Below, piece after piece: positions 39,496 through 51,640 of a stretch of 64,000 nt of DNA; position 1 is the first letter of the stretch; every line of letters begins with the position of its first letter. The position numbers were made by a program, and so were the translations under genes. Source of the stretch: Chlorocebus sabaeus (taxonomy: Eukaryota > Chordata > Mammalia > Primates > Cercopithecidae); NCBI RefSeq assembly GCF_047675955.1, contig NW_027327626.1:1488001-1552000 (forward strand), in the 5' to 3' direction. Below the pieces are notes generated by a model. It was not told the DNA's origin, ran no database searches, and saw nothing but the letters and a program-made list of their open reading frames with translations.

Positions 39496-40840
39496 ATGGT
39501 GAAAAAGGAAATATCTTCCTTTCAAAACTGGAAAAAAGCTTTCGGAGAAAGTGCTCTGTGTTCTGTTAATTCATCTCACAGAGTTACATCTTTCCCTTCA
39601 AGAAGCCTTTCGCTAAGGCTGTTCTTGTGGAATTGGCAAAGGGATATTTGGAAGCCCATAGAGGGCTATGGTGAGAAAGGAAATATCTTCCGTTCAAAAC
39701 TGGAAAGAAGCTTTCTGAGAAACTGCTCTGTGTTCTGTTAATTCATCTCACAGAGTTACATCTTTCCCTTCAAGAAGCCTTTCGCTAAGGCTGTTCTTGT
39801 GGAATTGGCAAAGGGATATTTGGAAGCCCATAGAGTGCTATGGTGAAAAAGGAAATATCTTCCGTTCAATACTGGAAAGAAGCTTTCTGAGAAACTGCTC
39901 TGTGTTCTGTTAATTCATCTCACAGAGTTACATCTTTCCCTTCAAGAAGCCTTTCGCTAAGGCTGTTCTTGTGGAATTGGCAAAGGGATATTTGGAAGCC
40001 CATAGAGGGCTATGGTGAAAAGGGAAATATCTTCCGTTCAAAACTGGAAAGAAGCTTTCTGAGATACTGCTCTGTGTTCTGTTAATTCATCTCACATAGT
40101 TACATCTTTCCCTTCAAGAAGCCATTCGCTAAGGCTGTTCTTGTGGAATTGGCAAAGGGATATTTGGAAGCCCATAGAGGGCTATGGTGAAAAAGGAAAT
40201 ATCTTCCGTTCAAAACTGGAAAGAAGCTTTCTGAGAAACTGCTCTGTGTTCTGTTAATTCATCTCACAGAGTTACATCTTTCCCTTCAAGAAGCCTTTCG
40301 CTAAGGCTGTTCTTGTGGAATTGGCAAAGGGATATTTGGAAGCCCATAGAGGGCTATGGTGAAAAAGGAAATATCTTCCGTTCAAAACTGGAAAGAAGCT
40401 TTCTGAGAAACTGCTCTGTGTTCTGTTAATTCATCTCACAGAGTTACATCTTTCCCTTCAAGAAGCCTGTCGCTAAGGCTGTTCTTGTGGAATTGGCAAA
40501 GTGATATTTGGAAGCCCATAGAGGGCTATGGTGAAAAAGGAAATATCTTCCGTTCAAAACTGGAAAGAAGCTTTCTGAGAAACTGCTCTGTGTTCTGTTA
40601 ATTCATCTCACAGAGTTACATCTTTCCCTTCAAGAAGCCTTTCGCTAAGGCTGTTCTTGTGGAATTGGCAAAGGGATATTTGGAAGCCCATAGAGGGCTA
40701 TGGTGAAAAAGGAAATATCTTAGGTTCAAAACTGGAAAGAAGCTTTCTGAGAAACTGCTCTGTGTTCTGTTAATTCATCTCACAGAGTTACATCTTTCCC
40801 TTCAAGAAGCCTTTCGCTAAGGCTGTTCTTGTGGAATTGG
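39496..40840 (+). repeat. Truncated 20-mer copy
   Basis: Follows 36056 onward at offset 3,440 through CTTAGGTTC (near 40720). It then joins, between about 40,816 and 40,860, to the CCCCTAGAGTGC monomer that otherwise lies at 26589. Here the monomer with CCGGTC (36765) is CCGTTC (40206), so one private difference marks this copy. Confidence 0.8.
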
Positions 40841-43800
40841 CAAAGGGATATTTGGAAGCCCCTAGAGTGCTATGGTGAAAAAGGAAATATCTTCCGTTCA
40901 AAACTGGAAAGAAGCTTTCTGAGAAACTGCTCTGTGTTCTGTTAATTCATCTCACAGAGTTACATCTTTCCCTTCAAGAAGCCTGTCGCTAAGGCTGCTC
41001 TTGTGGAATTGGCAAAGGGATATTTGGAAGAACATAGAGTGCTATGGAGAAAAAGGAAATATCTTCCGTTCAAAACTGGAAAGACGCTTTCTGAGAAACT
41101 GCTCTGTGTTCTGTTAATTCATCTCACAGAGTTACATCTTTCCCTTCAAGAAGCCTTTCGCTAAGGCTGTTCTTGTGGAATTGGCAAAGGGATATTTGGA
41201 AGCCCATAGTGGGCTATGGTGAAAAAGGAAATATCTTCCGGTCAAAACTGGAAAGAAGCTTTCTGAGAAACTGCTCTGTGTTCTGTTAATTCATCTCACA
41301 GAGTTACGTCTTTCCCTTCAAGAAGCCTTTCTCTAAGGATGTTCTTGTGGAATTGGCAAAGGGATATTTGGAAGCCCATAGAGGGCTATGGTGAAAAAGG
41401 AAATATCTTCCGTTCAAAACTGGAAAGAAGTTTCTGAGACACTGCTCTGTGTTCTGTTAGGTCATCTCACAGAGTTACATCTTTCCCTTCAGGAAGACTT
41501 TCGCTAAGGCTGTTCTTGTGGAATTGGCAAAGGGATATTTGGAAGCCCATAGAGGGCTATGGTGAAAAAGGAAATATCTTCCGTTCAAAACTGGAAAGAA
41601 GCTTTCTGAGAAACTGCTCTGGGTTCTGTTAATTTATCTCACAGAGTTACATCTTTCCCTTCAAGAAGCCTTTCGCTAAGGCTGTTCTTGTGGAATTGGC
41701 AAAGGGATATTTGGAAGCCCATAGAGGGCTATGGTGAAAAAGGAAATATCTTCCGTTCAAAACTGGAAAGAAGCTTTCTGAGAAACTGCTCTGTGTTCTG
41801 TTAATTCATCTCACAGAGTTACATCTTTCCCTTCAAGAAGCCTTTCGCTAAGGCTGTTCTTGTGGAATTGGAAAAGGGATATTTGGAAGCCCATAGAGGG
41901 CTATGGTGAAAAAGGAAATATCTTCCGTTCAAAACTGGAAAGACGCTTTCTGAGAAACTGCTCTGTGTTCTGTTAATTCATCTCACAGAGTTACATCTTT
42001 CCCTTCAGGAAGCCTTTCGCTAAGGCTGTTCTTGTGTAATTGGCAAAGGGATATTTGGAAGCCCATAGTGGGCTATGGTGAAAAAGGAAATATCTTCCGT
42101 TCAAAACTGGAAAGAAGCTTTCTGAGCAACTGCTCTGTGTTCTGTTAATTCATCTCACAGAGTTACATCTTTCCCTTCAAGAAGACTTTCGTTAAGGCTG
42201 TTCTTGTGGAATTGGCAAAGGGATATTTGGAAGCCCATAGAGGGTTATGGTGAAAAAGGAAATATCTTCCGTTCAAAACTGGAAAGAAGCTTTCTGAGAA
42301 ACTGCTCTGTGTTCTGCTAATTCATCTCACAGAATTACATCTTTCCCTTCAAGAAGCCTTTCGCTAAGGCTGTTCTTGTGTAATTGACAAAGGGATATTT
42401 GGAAGCCCATAGTGGGCTATGTTGAAAAAGGAAATATCTTCCGTTCAAAACTGGAAAGAAGCTTTCTGAGAAACTGCTCTGTGTTCTGTTAATTCATCTC
42501 ACAGAGTTACATCTTTCCCTTCAAGAAGCCTTTCGCTAAGGCTGTTCTTGTGTAATTGGCAAAGGTATATTTGGAAGCCCATAGTGGGCTATGGTGAAAA
42601 AGGAAATATCTTCCGTTCAAAACTGGAAAGAAGCTTTCTGAGAAACTGCTCTGTGTTCTGTTAATTCATCTCACAGAGTTACGTCTTTCCCTTCAAGAAG
42701 CCTTTCTCTAAGGATGTTCTTGTGGAATTGGCAAAGGGATACTTGGAAGCCCATAGAGGGCTATGGTGAAAAAGGAAATATCTTCCGTTCAAAACTGGAA
42801 AGAAGTTTCTGAGACACTGCTCTGTGTTCTCTTAGGTCATCTCACAGAGTTACATCTTTCCCTTCAGGAAGACTTTCGCTAAGGCTGTTCTTGTGGAATT
42901 GGCAAAGGGATATTTGGAAGCCCATAGAGGGCTATGGTGAAAAAGGAAATATCTTCCGTTCAAAACTGGAAAGAAGCTTTCTGAGAAACTGCTCTGTGTT
43001 CTGTTAATTCATCTCACAGAGTTACATCTTTCCCTTCAAGAAGCCTGTCGCTAAGGCTGTTCTTGTGGAATTGGCAATGGGATATTTGGAAGCCCATAGA
43101 GGGCTATGGTGAAAAAGGAAATATCTTCCGTTCAAAACTGGAAAGAAGCTTTCTGAGCAACTGCTCTGTGTTCTATTAATTCATCTCACAGAGTTACATC
43201 TTTCCCTTCAAGAAGCCTGTCGCTAAGGCTGTTCTCTTGGAATTGGCAATGGGATATATGGAAGCCCTTAGAGGGCTATGGTGAAAAAGGAAATATCTTC
43301 CGTTCAAAACTGGAAAGAAGCTTTCTGAGAAACTGCTCTGTGTTCTGTTAATTCATCTCACAGAGTTACATCTTTCCCTTCAAGAAGCCTTTCGCTAAGG
43401 CTGTTCTTGTGGAATTGTCAAAGGGATATTTGGAAGCCCATAGAAGGCTATGGTGAAAAAGGAAATATCTTCCGTTCAAAACTGGAAAGAAGCTTTCTGA
43501 GCAACTGCTCTGTGTTCTGTTAATTCATCTCACAGAGTTACATCTTTCCCTTCAAGAAGCCTGTCGCTAAGGCTGTTCTTGTGGAATTGGCAAAGGGATA
43601 TTTGGAAGCCCATAGAGGGCTATGGTGAAAAAGGAAATATCTTCCGTTCAAAACTGGAAAGAAGCTTTCTGAGAAACTGCTCTGTGTTCTGTTAATTCAT
43701 CTCACAGAGTTACATCTTTCCCTTCAAGAAGCCTTTCGCTAAGGCTGTTCTTGTGGAATTGCAAAGGGATATTTGGAAGCCCATAAAGGGCTATGGTGAA

Positions 43801-46800
43801 AAAGGAAATATCTTCCGTTCAAAACTGGAAAAAAGCTTTCTGAGAAACTGCTCTGTGTTCTGTTAATTCATCTAACAGAGTTACATCTTTCCCTTCAAGA
43901 AGCCTGTCGCTAAGGCTGTTCTTGTGGAATTGGCAAAGGGATATTTGGAAGCCCATAGAGGGCTATGGTGAAAAAGGAAATATCTTCCGTTCAAAACTGG
44001 AAAGAAGCTTTCGGAGAAACTGCTCTGTGTTCTGTTAATTCATCTCACAGAGTTACATCTTTCCCTTCAAGAAGCCTGTCGCTAAGGCTGTTCTTGTGGA
44101 ATTGGCAAAGGGATATTTGGAAGCCCATAGAGGGGTATGGTGAAAAAGGAAATATCTTCCGTTCAAAACTGGAAAGAAGCTTTCTGAGAAACTGCTCTGT
44201 GTTCTGTTAATTCATCTCACAGAGTTACATCTCTCCCTTCAAGAAGCCTGTCGCTAAGGCTCTTCTTGTGGAATTGGCAAAGGGATATTTGGAAGCCCAT
44301 AGAGGGCTATGGTGAAAAAGGAAATTTCTTCCGTTCAAAACTGGAAAGAAGCTTTCTGAGAAACTGCTCTGTGTTCTGTTAATTCATCTCACAGAGTTAC
44401 ATCTTTCCCTTCAAGAAGCCTTTCGCTAAGGCTGTTCTTGTGGAATTGGCAAAGGGATATTTGGAAGCCCATAAAGGGCTATGGTGAAAAAGGAAATATC
44501 TTCCGTTCAAAACTGGAAAGAAGCTTTCTGAGAAACTGCTCTGTTTTGTGTTAATTCATCTCACAGAGTTTCATCTTTCCCTTCAAGAAGCCTTTCGCTA
44601 AGGCTGTTCTTGTGGATTTGGCAAAGGGATATTTGGAAGCCCATAGAGGGCTATGGTGAAAAAGGAAATATCTTCCTTTCAAAACTGGAAAAAAGCTTTC
44701 GGAGAAAGTGCTCTGTGTTCTGTTAATTCATCTCACAGAGTTACATCTTTCCCTTCAAGAAGCCTTTCGCTAAGGCTGTTCTTGTGGAATTGGCAAAGGG
44801 ATATTTGGAAGCCCATAGAGGGCTATGGTGAGAAAGGAAATATCTTCCGTTCAAAACTGGAAGGAAGCTTTCTGAGAAACTGCTCTGTGTTCTGTTAATT
44901 CATCTCACAGAGTTACATCTTTCCCTTCAAGAAGCCTTTCGCTAAGGCTGTTCTTGTGGAATTGGCAAAGGGATATTTGGAAGCCCATAGAGTGCTATGG
45001 TGAAAAAGGAAATATCTTCCGTTCAATACTGGAAAGAAGCTTTCTGAGAAACTGCTCTGTGTTCTGTTAATTCATCTCACAGAGTTACATCTTTCCCTTC
45101 AAGAAGCCTTTCGCTAAGGCTGTTCTTGTGGAATTGGCAAAGGGATATTTGGAAGCCCATAGAGGGCTATGGTGAAAAGGGAAATATCTTCCGTTCAAAA
45201 CTGGAAAGAAGCTTTCTGAGATACTGCTCTGTGTTCTGTTAATTCATCTCACATAGTTACATCTTTCCCTTCAAGAAGCCATTCGCTAAGGCTGTTCTTG
45301 TGGAATTGGCAAAGGGATATTTGGAAGCCCATAGAGGGCTATGGTGAAAAAGGAAATATCTTCCGGTCAAAACTGGAAAGAAGCTTTCTGAGAAACTGCT
45401 CTGTGTTCTGTTAATTCATCTCACAGAGTTACATCTTTCCCTTCAAGAAGCCTTTCGCTAAGGCTGTTCTTGTGGAATTGGCAAAGGGATATTTGGAAGC
45501 CCATAGAGGGCTATGGTGAAAAAGGAAATATCTTCCGTTCAAAACTGGAAAGAAGCTTTCTGAGAAACTGCTCTGTGTTCTGTTAATTCATCTCACAGAG
45601 TTACATCTTTCCCTTCAAGAAGCCTGTCGCTAAGGCTGTTCTTGTGGAATTGGCAAAGTGATATTTGGAAGCCCATAGAGGGCTATGGTGAAAAAGGAAA
45701 TATCTTCCGTTCAAAACTGGAAAGAAGCTTTCTGAGAAACTGCTCTGTGTTCTGTTAATTCATCTCACAGAGTTACATCTTTCCCTTCAAGAAGCCTTTC
45801 GCTAAGGCTGTTCTTGTGGAATTGGCAAAGGGATATTTGGAAGCCCATAGAGGGCTATGGTGAAAAAGGAAATATCTTAGGTTCAAAACTGGAAAGAAGC
45901 TTTCTGAGAAACTGCTCTGTGTTCTGTTAATTCATCTCACAGAGTTACATCTTTCCCTTCAAGAAGCCTTTCGCTAAGGCTGTTCTTGTGGAATTGGCAA
46001 AGGGATATTTGGAAGCCCATAGAGGGCTATGGTGAAAAAGAAAATATCTTCCGTTCAAAACTGGAAAGAAGCTTTCGGATAAACTGCTCTGTGTTCTGTT
46101 AATTCATCTCACAGAGTTACATCTTTCCCTTCAAGAAGCCTTTCGCTAAGGCTGTTCTTGTGGAATTGGCAAAGGGATATTTGGAAGCCCATAAAGGGCT
46201 ATGGTGAAAAAGGAAATATCTTCCGTTCAAAACTGGAAAGAAGCTTTCTGAGAAACTGCTCTGTGTTCTGTTAATTCATCTCACAGAGTTACATCTTTCC
46301 CTTCAAGAAGCCTTTCGCTAAGGCTGTTCTTGTGGAATTGGCAAAGGGATATTTGGAAGCCCATAGAGGGCTATGGTGAAAAAGGAAATATCTTCCGTTC
46401 AAAACTGGAAAGAAGCTTTCTGAGAAACTGCTCTGTGTTCTGTTAATTCATCTCATAGAGTTACATCTTTCCCTTCAAGAAGCCTGTCGCTAAGGCTGTT
46501 CTTGTGGAATTGGCAAAGGGATATTTGGAAGCCCATAGAGGGCTATGGTGAAAAAGGAAATATCTTCAGTTCAAAACTGGAAAGAAGCTTTCTGAGAAAC
46601 TGCTCTGTGTTCTGTTAATTCATCTCACAGAGTTACATCTTTCCCTTCAAGAAGCCTTTCGCTAAGGCTGTTCTTGTGGAATTGGCAAAGGGATATTTGG
46701 AAGCCCATAGAGGGCTATGGTGAAAAAGGAAATATCTTCCGTTCAAAACTGGAAAGAAGCTTTCTGAGAAACTGCTCTGTGTTCTGTTAATTCATCTCAC

Positions 46801-49800
46801 AGAGTTACATCTTTCCCTTTAAGAAGCCTTTCGCTAAGGCTGTTCTTGTGGAATTGGCAAAGGGATATTTGGAAGCCCATAGAGGGCTATGGTGAAAAAG
46901 GAAATATCTTCCGATCAAAACTGAAAAGAAGCTTTCTGAGAAACTGCTCTGTGTTCTGTTAATTTATCTCACAGAGTTACATCTTTCCATTCAAGAAGTC
47001 TTTCGCTAAGGCTGTTCTTGTGGAATTCGCAAAGGGATATTTGGAAGCCCATAGAGGGCTATGGTGAAAAAGGAAATATCTTCCGTTCAAAACTGGAAAG
47101 AAGCTTTCTGAGAAACTGCTCTGTGTTCTGTTAATTCATCTCACAGAGTTACATCTTTCCCTTCAAGAAGCCTTTCGCTAAGGCTGTTCTTGTGGAATTG
47201 GTAAAGGGATATTTGGAAGCCCGTAGAAGGCTATGGTGAAAAAGGAAATATCTTCCGTTCAAAACTGGAAAGAAGCTTTCTGAGAAACTGCTCTGTGTTC
47301 TGTTAATTCATCTCACAGAGTTACATCTTTCCCTTCAAGAAGCCTGTCGCTAAGGTTGTTCTTCTGGAATTGGCAAAGGGATATTTGGAAGCCCATAGAG
47401 GGCTACGTTGAGAAAGGAAATATCTTCCGTTCAAAACTGGAAAGAAACTTTCTGAGAAACTGCTCTGTGTTCTGTTAATTCATCTCACAGAGTTACATCA
47501 TTCCCTTCAAGAAGCCTGTCGCTAAGGCTGTTCTCTTGGAATTTGCAAAGGGATATTTGGAAGCCCATAGAGGGCTATGGTGAAAAAGGAAATATCTTCC
47601 GTTCAAAACTGGAAAGAAGCTTTCTGAGAAACTGCTCTGTGTTCTGTTAATTCATCTCACAGAGTTAAATCTTTCCCTTCAAGAAGCCTTTCGCTAAGGC
47701 TGTTCTTGTGGAATTGGCAAAGGGATATTTGGAAGCCCATAGAGGGCTATGGTGAAAAAGGAAATATCTTCCGTTCAAAACTGGAAAGAAGCTTTCTGAG
47801 AAACTGCTCTGTGTTCTGTTAATTCATCTCACAGAGGTAAATCTTTCCCTTCAAGAAGCCTTTCGCTAAGGCTGTTCTTGTGGAATTGGCAAAGGGATAT
47901 TTGGAAGCCCATAAAGGGCTATGGTGAAAAAGGAAATATCTTCCGTTCAAAACTGGAAAGAAGCTTTCTGAGAAACTGCTCTGTGTTCTGTTAATTCATC
48001 TCACAGAGTTACATCTTTCCCTTCAAGAAGCCTTTCGCTAAGGCTGTTCTTGTGGAATTGGCAAAGGGATATTTGGAAGCCCATAGAGGGCTATGGTGAA
48101 AAAGGAAATATCTTCCTTTCAAAACTGGAAAAAAGCTTTCGGAGAAAGTGCTCTGTGTTCTGTTAATTCATCTCACAGAGTTACATCTTTCCCTTCAAGA
48201 AGCCTTTCGCTAAGGCTGTTCTTGTGGAATTGGCAAAGGGATATTTGGAAGCCCATAGAGGGCTATGGTGAGAAAGGAAATATCTTCCGTTCAAAACTGG
48301 AAAGAAGCTTTCTGAGAAACTGCTCTGTGTTCTGTTAATTCATCTCACAGAGTTACATCTTTCCCTTCAAGAAGCCTTTCGCTAAGGCTGTTCTTGTGGA
48401 ATTGGCAAAGGGATATTTGGAAGCCCATAGAGTGCTATGGTGAAAAAGGAAATATCTTCCGTTCAATACTGGAAAGAAGCTTTCTGAGAAACTGCTCTGT
48501 GTTCTGTTAATTCATCTCACAGAGTTACATCTTTCCCTTCAAGAAGCCTTTCGCTAAGGCTGTTCTTGTGGAATTGGCAAAGGGATATTTGGAAGCCCAT
48601 AGAGGGCTATGGTGAAAAGGGAAATATCTTCCGTTCAAAACTGGAAAGAAGCTTTCTGAGATACTGCTCTGTGTTCTGTTAATTCATCTCACATAGTTAC
48701 ATCTTTCCCTTCAAGAAGCCATTCGCTAAGGCTGTTCTTGTGGAATTGGCAAAGGGATATTTGGAAGCCCATAGAGGGCTATGGTGAAAAAGGAAATATC
48801 TTCCGTTCAAAACTGGAAAGAAGCTTTCTGAGAAACTGCTCTGTGTTCTGTTAATTCATCTCACAGAGTTACATCTTTCCCTTCAAGAAGCCTTTCGCTA
48901 AGGCTGTTCTTGTGGAATTGGCAAAGGGATATTTGGAAGCCCATAGAGGGCTATGGTGAAAAAGGAAATATCTTCCGTTCAAAACTGGAAAGAAGCTTTC
49001 TGAGAAACTGCTCTGTGTTCTGTTAATTCATCTCACAGAGTTACATCTTTCCCTTCAAGAAGCCTGTCGCTAAGGCTGTTCTTGTGGAATTGGCAAAGTG
49101 ATATTTGGAAGCCCATAGAGGGCTATGGTGAAAAAGGAAATATCTTCCGTTCAAAACTGGAAAGAAGCTTTCTGAGAAACTGCTCTGTGTTCTGTTAATT
49201 CATCTCACAGAGTTACATCTTTCCCTTCAAGAAGCCTTTCGCTAAGGCTGTTCTTGTGGAATTGGCAAAGGGATATTTGGAAGCCCATAGAGGGCTATGG
49301 TGAAAAAGGAAATATCTTAGGTTCAAAACTGGAAAGAAGCTTTCTGAGAAACTGCTCTGTGTTCTGTTAATTCATCTCACAGAGTTACATCTTTCCCTTC
49401 AAGAAGCCTTTCGCTAAGGCTGTTCTTGTGGAATTGGCAAAGGGATATTTGGAAGCCCATAGAGGGCTATGGTGAAAAAGAAAATATCTTCCGTTCAAAA
49501 CTGGAAAGAAGCTTTCGGATAAACTGCTCTGTGTTCTGTTAATTCATCTCACAGAGTTACATCTTTCCCTTCAAGAAGCCTTTCGCTAAGGCTGTTCTTG
49601 TGGAATTGGCAAAGGGATATTTGGAAGCCCATAAAGGGCTAGGGTGAAAAAGGAAATATCTTCCGTTCAAAACTGGAAAGAAGCTTTCTGAGAAACTGCT
49701 CTGTGTTCTGTTAATTCATCTCACAGAGTTACATCTTTCCCTTCAAGAAGCCTTTCGCTAAGGCTGTTCTTGTGGAATTGGCAAAGGGATATTTGGAAGC

Positions 49801-50280
49801 CCATAGAGGGCTATGGTGAAAAAGGAAATATCTTCCGTTCAAAACTGGAAAGAAGCTTTCTGAGAAACTGCTCTGTGTTCTGTTAATTCATCTCATAGAG
49901 TTACATCTTTCCCTTCAAGAAGCCTGTCGCTAAGGCTGTTCTTGTGGAATTGGCAAAGGGATATTTGGAAGCCCATAGAGGGCTATGGTGAAAAAGGAAA
50001 TATCTTCAGTTCAAAACTGGAAAGAAGCTTTCTGAGAAACTGCTCTGTGTTCTGTTAATTCATCTCACAGAGTTACATCTTTCCCTTCAAGAAGCCTTTC
50101 GCTAAGGCTGTTCTTGTGGAATTGGCAAAGGGATATTTGGAAGCCCATAGAGGGCTATGGTGAAAAAGGAAATATCTTCCGTTCAAAACTGGAAAGAAGC
50201 TTTCTGAGAAACTGCTCTGTGTTCTGTTAATTCATCTCACAGAGTTACATCTTTCCCTTTAAGAAGCCTTTCGCTAAGGC
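40841..50280 (+). repeat. 50-monomer repeat of the right family (offset 8,597 bp)
   Basis: The left end (CCCCTAGAGTGC at 40859, then GCTGCTC at 40993) equals the left flank of 33-mer copy 1. The body matches both 33-mer copies. The right end (CCGATC near 46911 and the 20-mer at 44653 and 48093) equals the right flank of copy 2. It contains one complete 20-mer (44653-48092) and a truncated one (48093-50280). Private features include ATTGGCAAAGGGATACTTGG (near 42728) without the GGAATGGGC change of the other two, and GAGCAACTG near 43499. Confidence 0.85.
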
Positions 50281-51640
50281 TGTTCTTGTGGAATTGCAAA
50301 GGGATATTTGGAAGCCCATAAAGGGCTATGGTGAAAAAGGAAATATCTTCCGTTCAAAACTGGAAAAAAGCTTTCTGAGAAACTGCTCTGTGTTCTGTTA
50401 ATTCATCTAACAGAGTTACATCTTTCCCTTCAAGAAGCCTGTCGCTAAGGCTGTTCTTGTGGAATTGGCAAAGGGATATTTGGAAGCCCATAGAGGGCTA
50501 TGGTGAAAAAGGAAATATCTTCCGTTCAAAACTGGAAAGAAGCTTTCGGAGAAACTGCTCTGTGTTCTGTTAATTCATCTCACAGAGTTACATCTTTCCC
50601 TTCAAGAAGCCTGTCGCTAAGGCTGTTCTTGTGGAATTGGCAAAGGGATATTTGGAAGCCCATAGAGGGGTATGGTGAAAAAGGAAATATCTTCCGTTCA
50701 AAACTGGAAAGAAGCTTTCTGAGAAACTGCTCTGTGTTCTGTTAATTCATCTCACAGAGTTACATCTTTCCCTTCAAGAAGCCTGTCGCTAAGGCTCTTC
50801 TTGTGGAATTGGCAAAGGGATATTTGGAAGCCCATAGAGGGCTATGGTGAGAAAGGAAATATCTTCCGTTCAAAACTGGAAAGAAGCTTTCTGAGAAACT
50901 GCTCTGTGTTCTGTTAATTCATCTCACAGAGTTACATCTTTCCCTTCAAGAAGCCTTTCGCTAAGGCTGTTCTTGTGGAATTGGCAAAGGGATATTTGGA
51001 AGCCCATAGAGGGCTATGGTGAAAAAGGAAATATCTTCCGTTCAAAACTGGAAAGAAGCTTTCTGAGAAACTGCTCTGTGTTCTGTTAATTCATCTCATA
51101 GAGTTACATCTTTCCCTTCAAGAAGCCTGTCGCTAAGGCTGTTCTTGTGGAATTGGCAAAGGGATATTTGGAAGCCCATAGAGGGCTATGGTGAAAAAGG
51201 AAATATCTTCAGTTCAAAACTGGAAAGAAGCTTTCTGAGAAACTGCTCTGTGTTCTGTTAATTCATCTCACAGAGTTACATCTTTCCCTTCAAGAAGCCT
51301 TTCGCTAAGGCTGTTCTTGTGGAATTGGCAAAGGGATATTTGGAAGCCCATAGAGGGCTATGGTGAAAAAGGAAATACCTTCCGTTCAAAACTGGAAAGA
51401 AGCTTTCTGAGAAACTGCTCTGTGTTCTGTTAATTCATCTCACAGAGTTACATCTTTCCCTTTAAGAAGCCTTTCGCTAAGGCTGTTCTTGTGGAATTGG
51501 CAAAGGGATATTTGGAAGCCCATAGAGGGCTATGGTGAAAAAGGAAATATCTTCCGATCAAAACTGAAAAGAAGCTTTCTGAGAAACTGCTCTGTGTTCT
51601 GTTAATTTATCTCACAGAGTTACATCTTTCCCTTCAAGAA
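50281..51640 (+). repeat. Composite junction zone (at least three joins)
   Basis: At about 50,281 the pattern jumps back to the 43,747 type (GAATTGCAAAGG, CATAAAGGG, CTAACAGAG, CGGAGAAAC, GAGGGGTATGG, GGCTCTTC near 50795; offset 6,535). Between 50,800 and 50,849 it changes to a GTGAGAAAGG monomer, then to the 49.7-50.2 kb type (CTCATAGAG at 51097, TTCAGTTC, CCTTTAAG, CCGATC near 51556; offset 1,203). Between 51,610 and 51,632 it switches to the AGAGTGC/CAATACTGG stretch of the 20-mer. Confidence 0.78.

Noticed and set aside
50281..51640. Insertion of a mobile element at the scrambled zone
   Set aside because: All sequence in the zone is alphoid and in phase; there are no terminal repeats, target-site duplications or foreign sequence. 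Joins between alphoid copies explain it.
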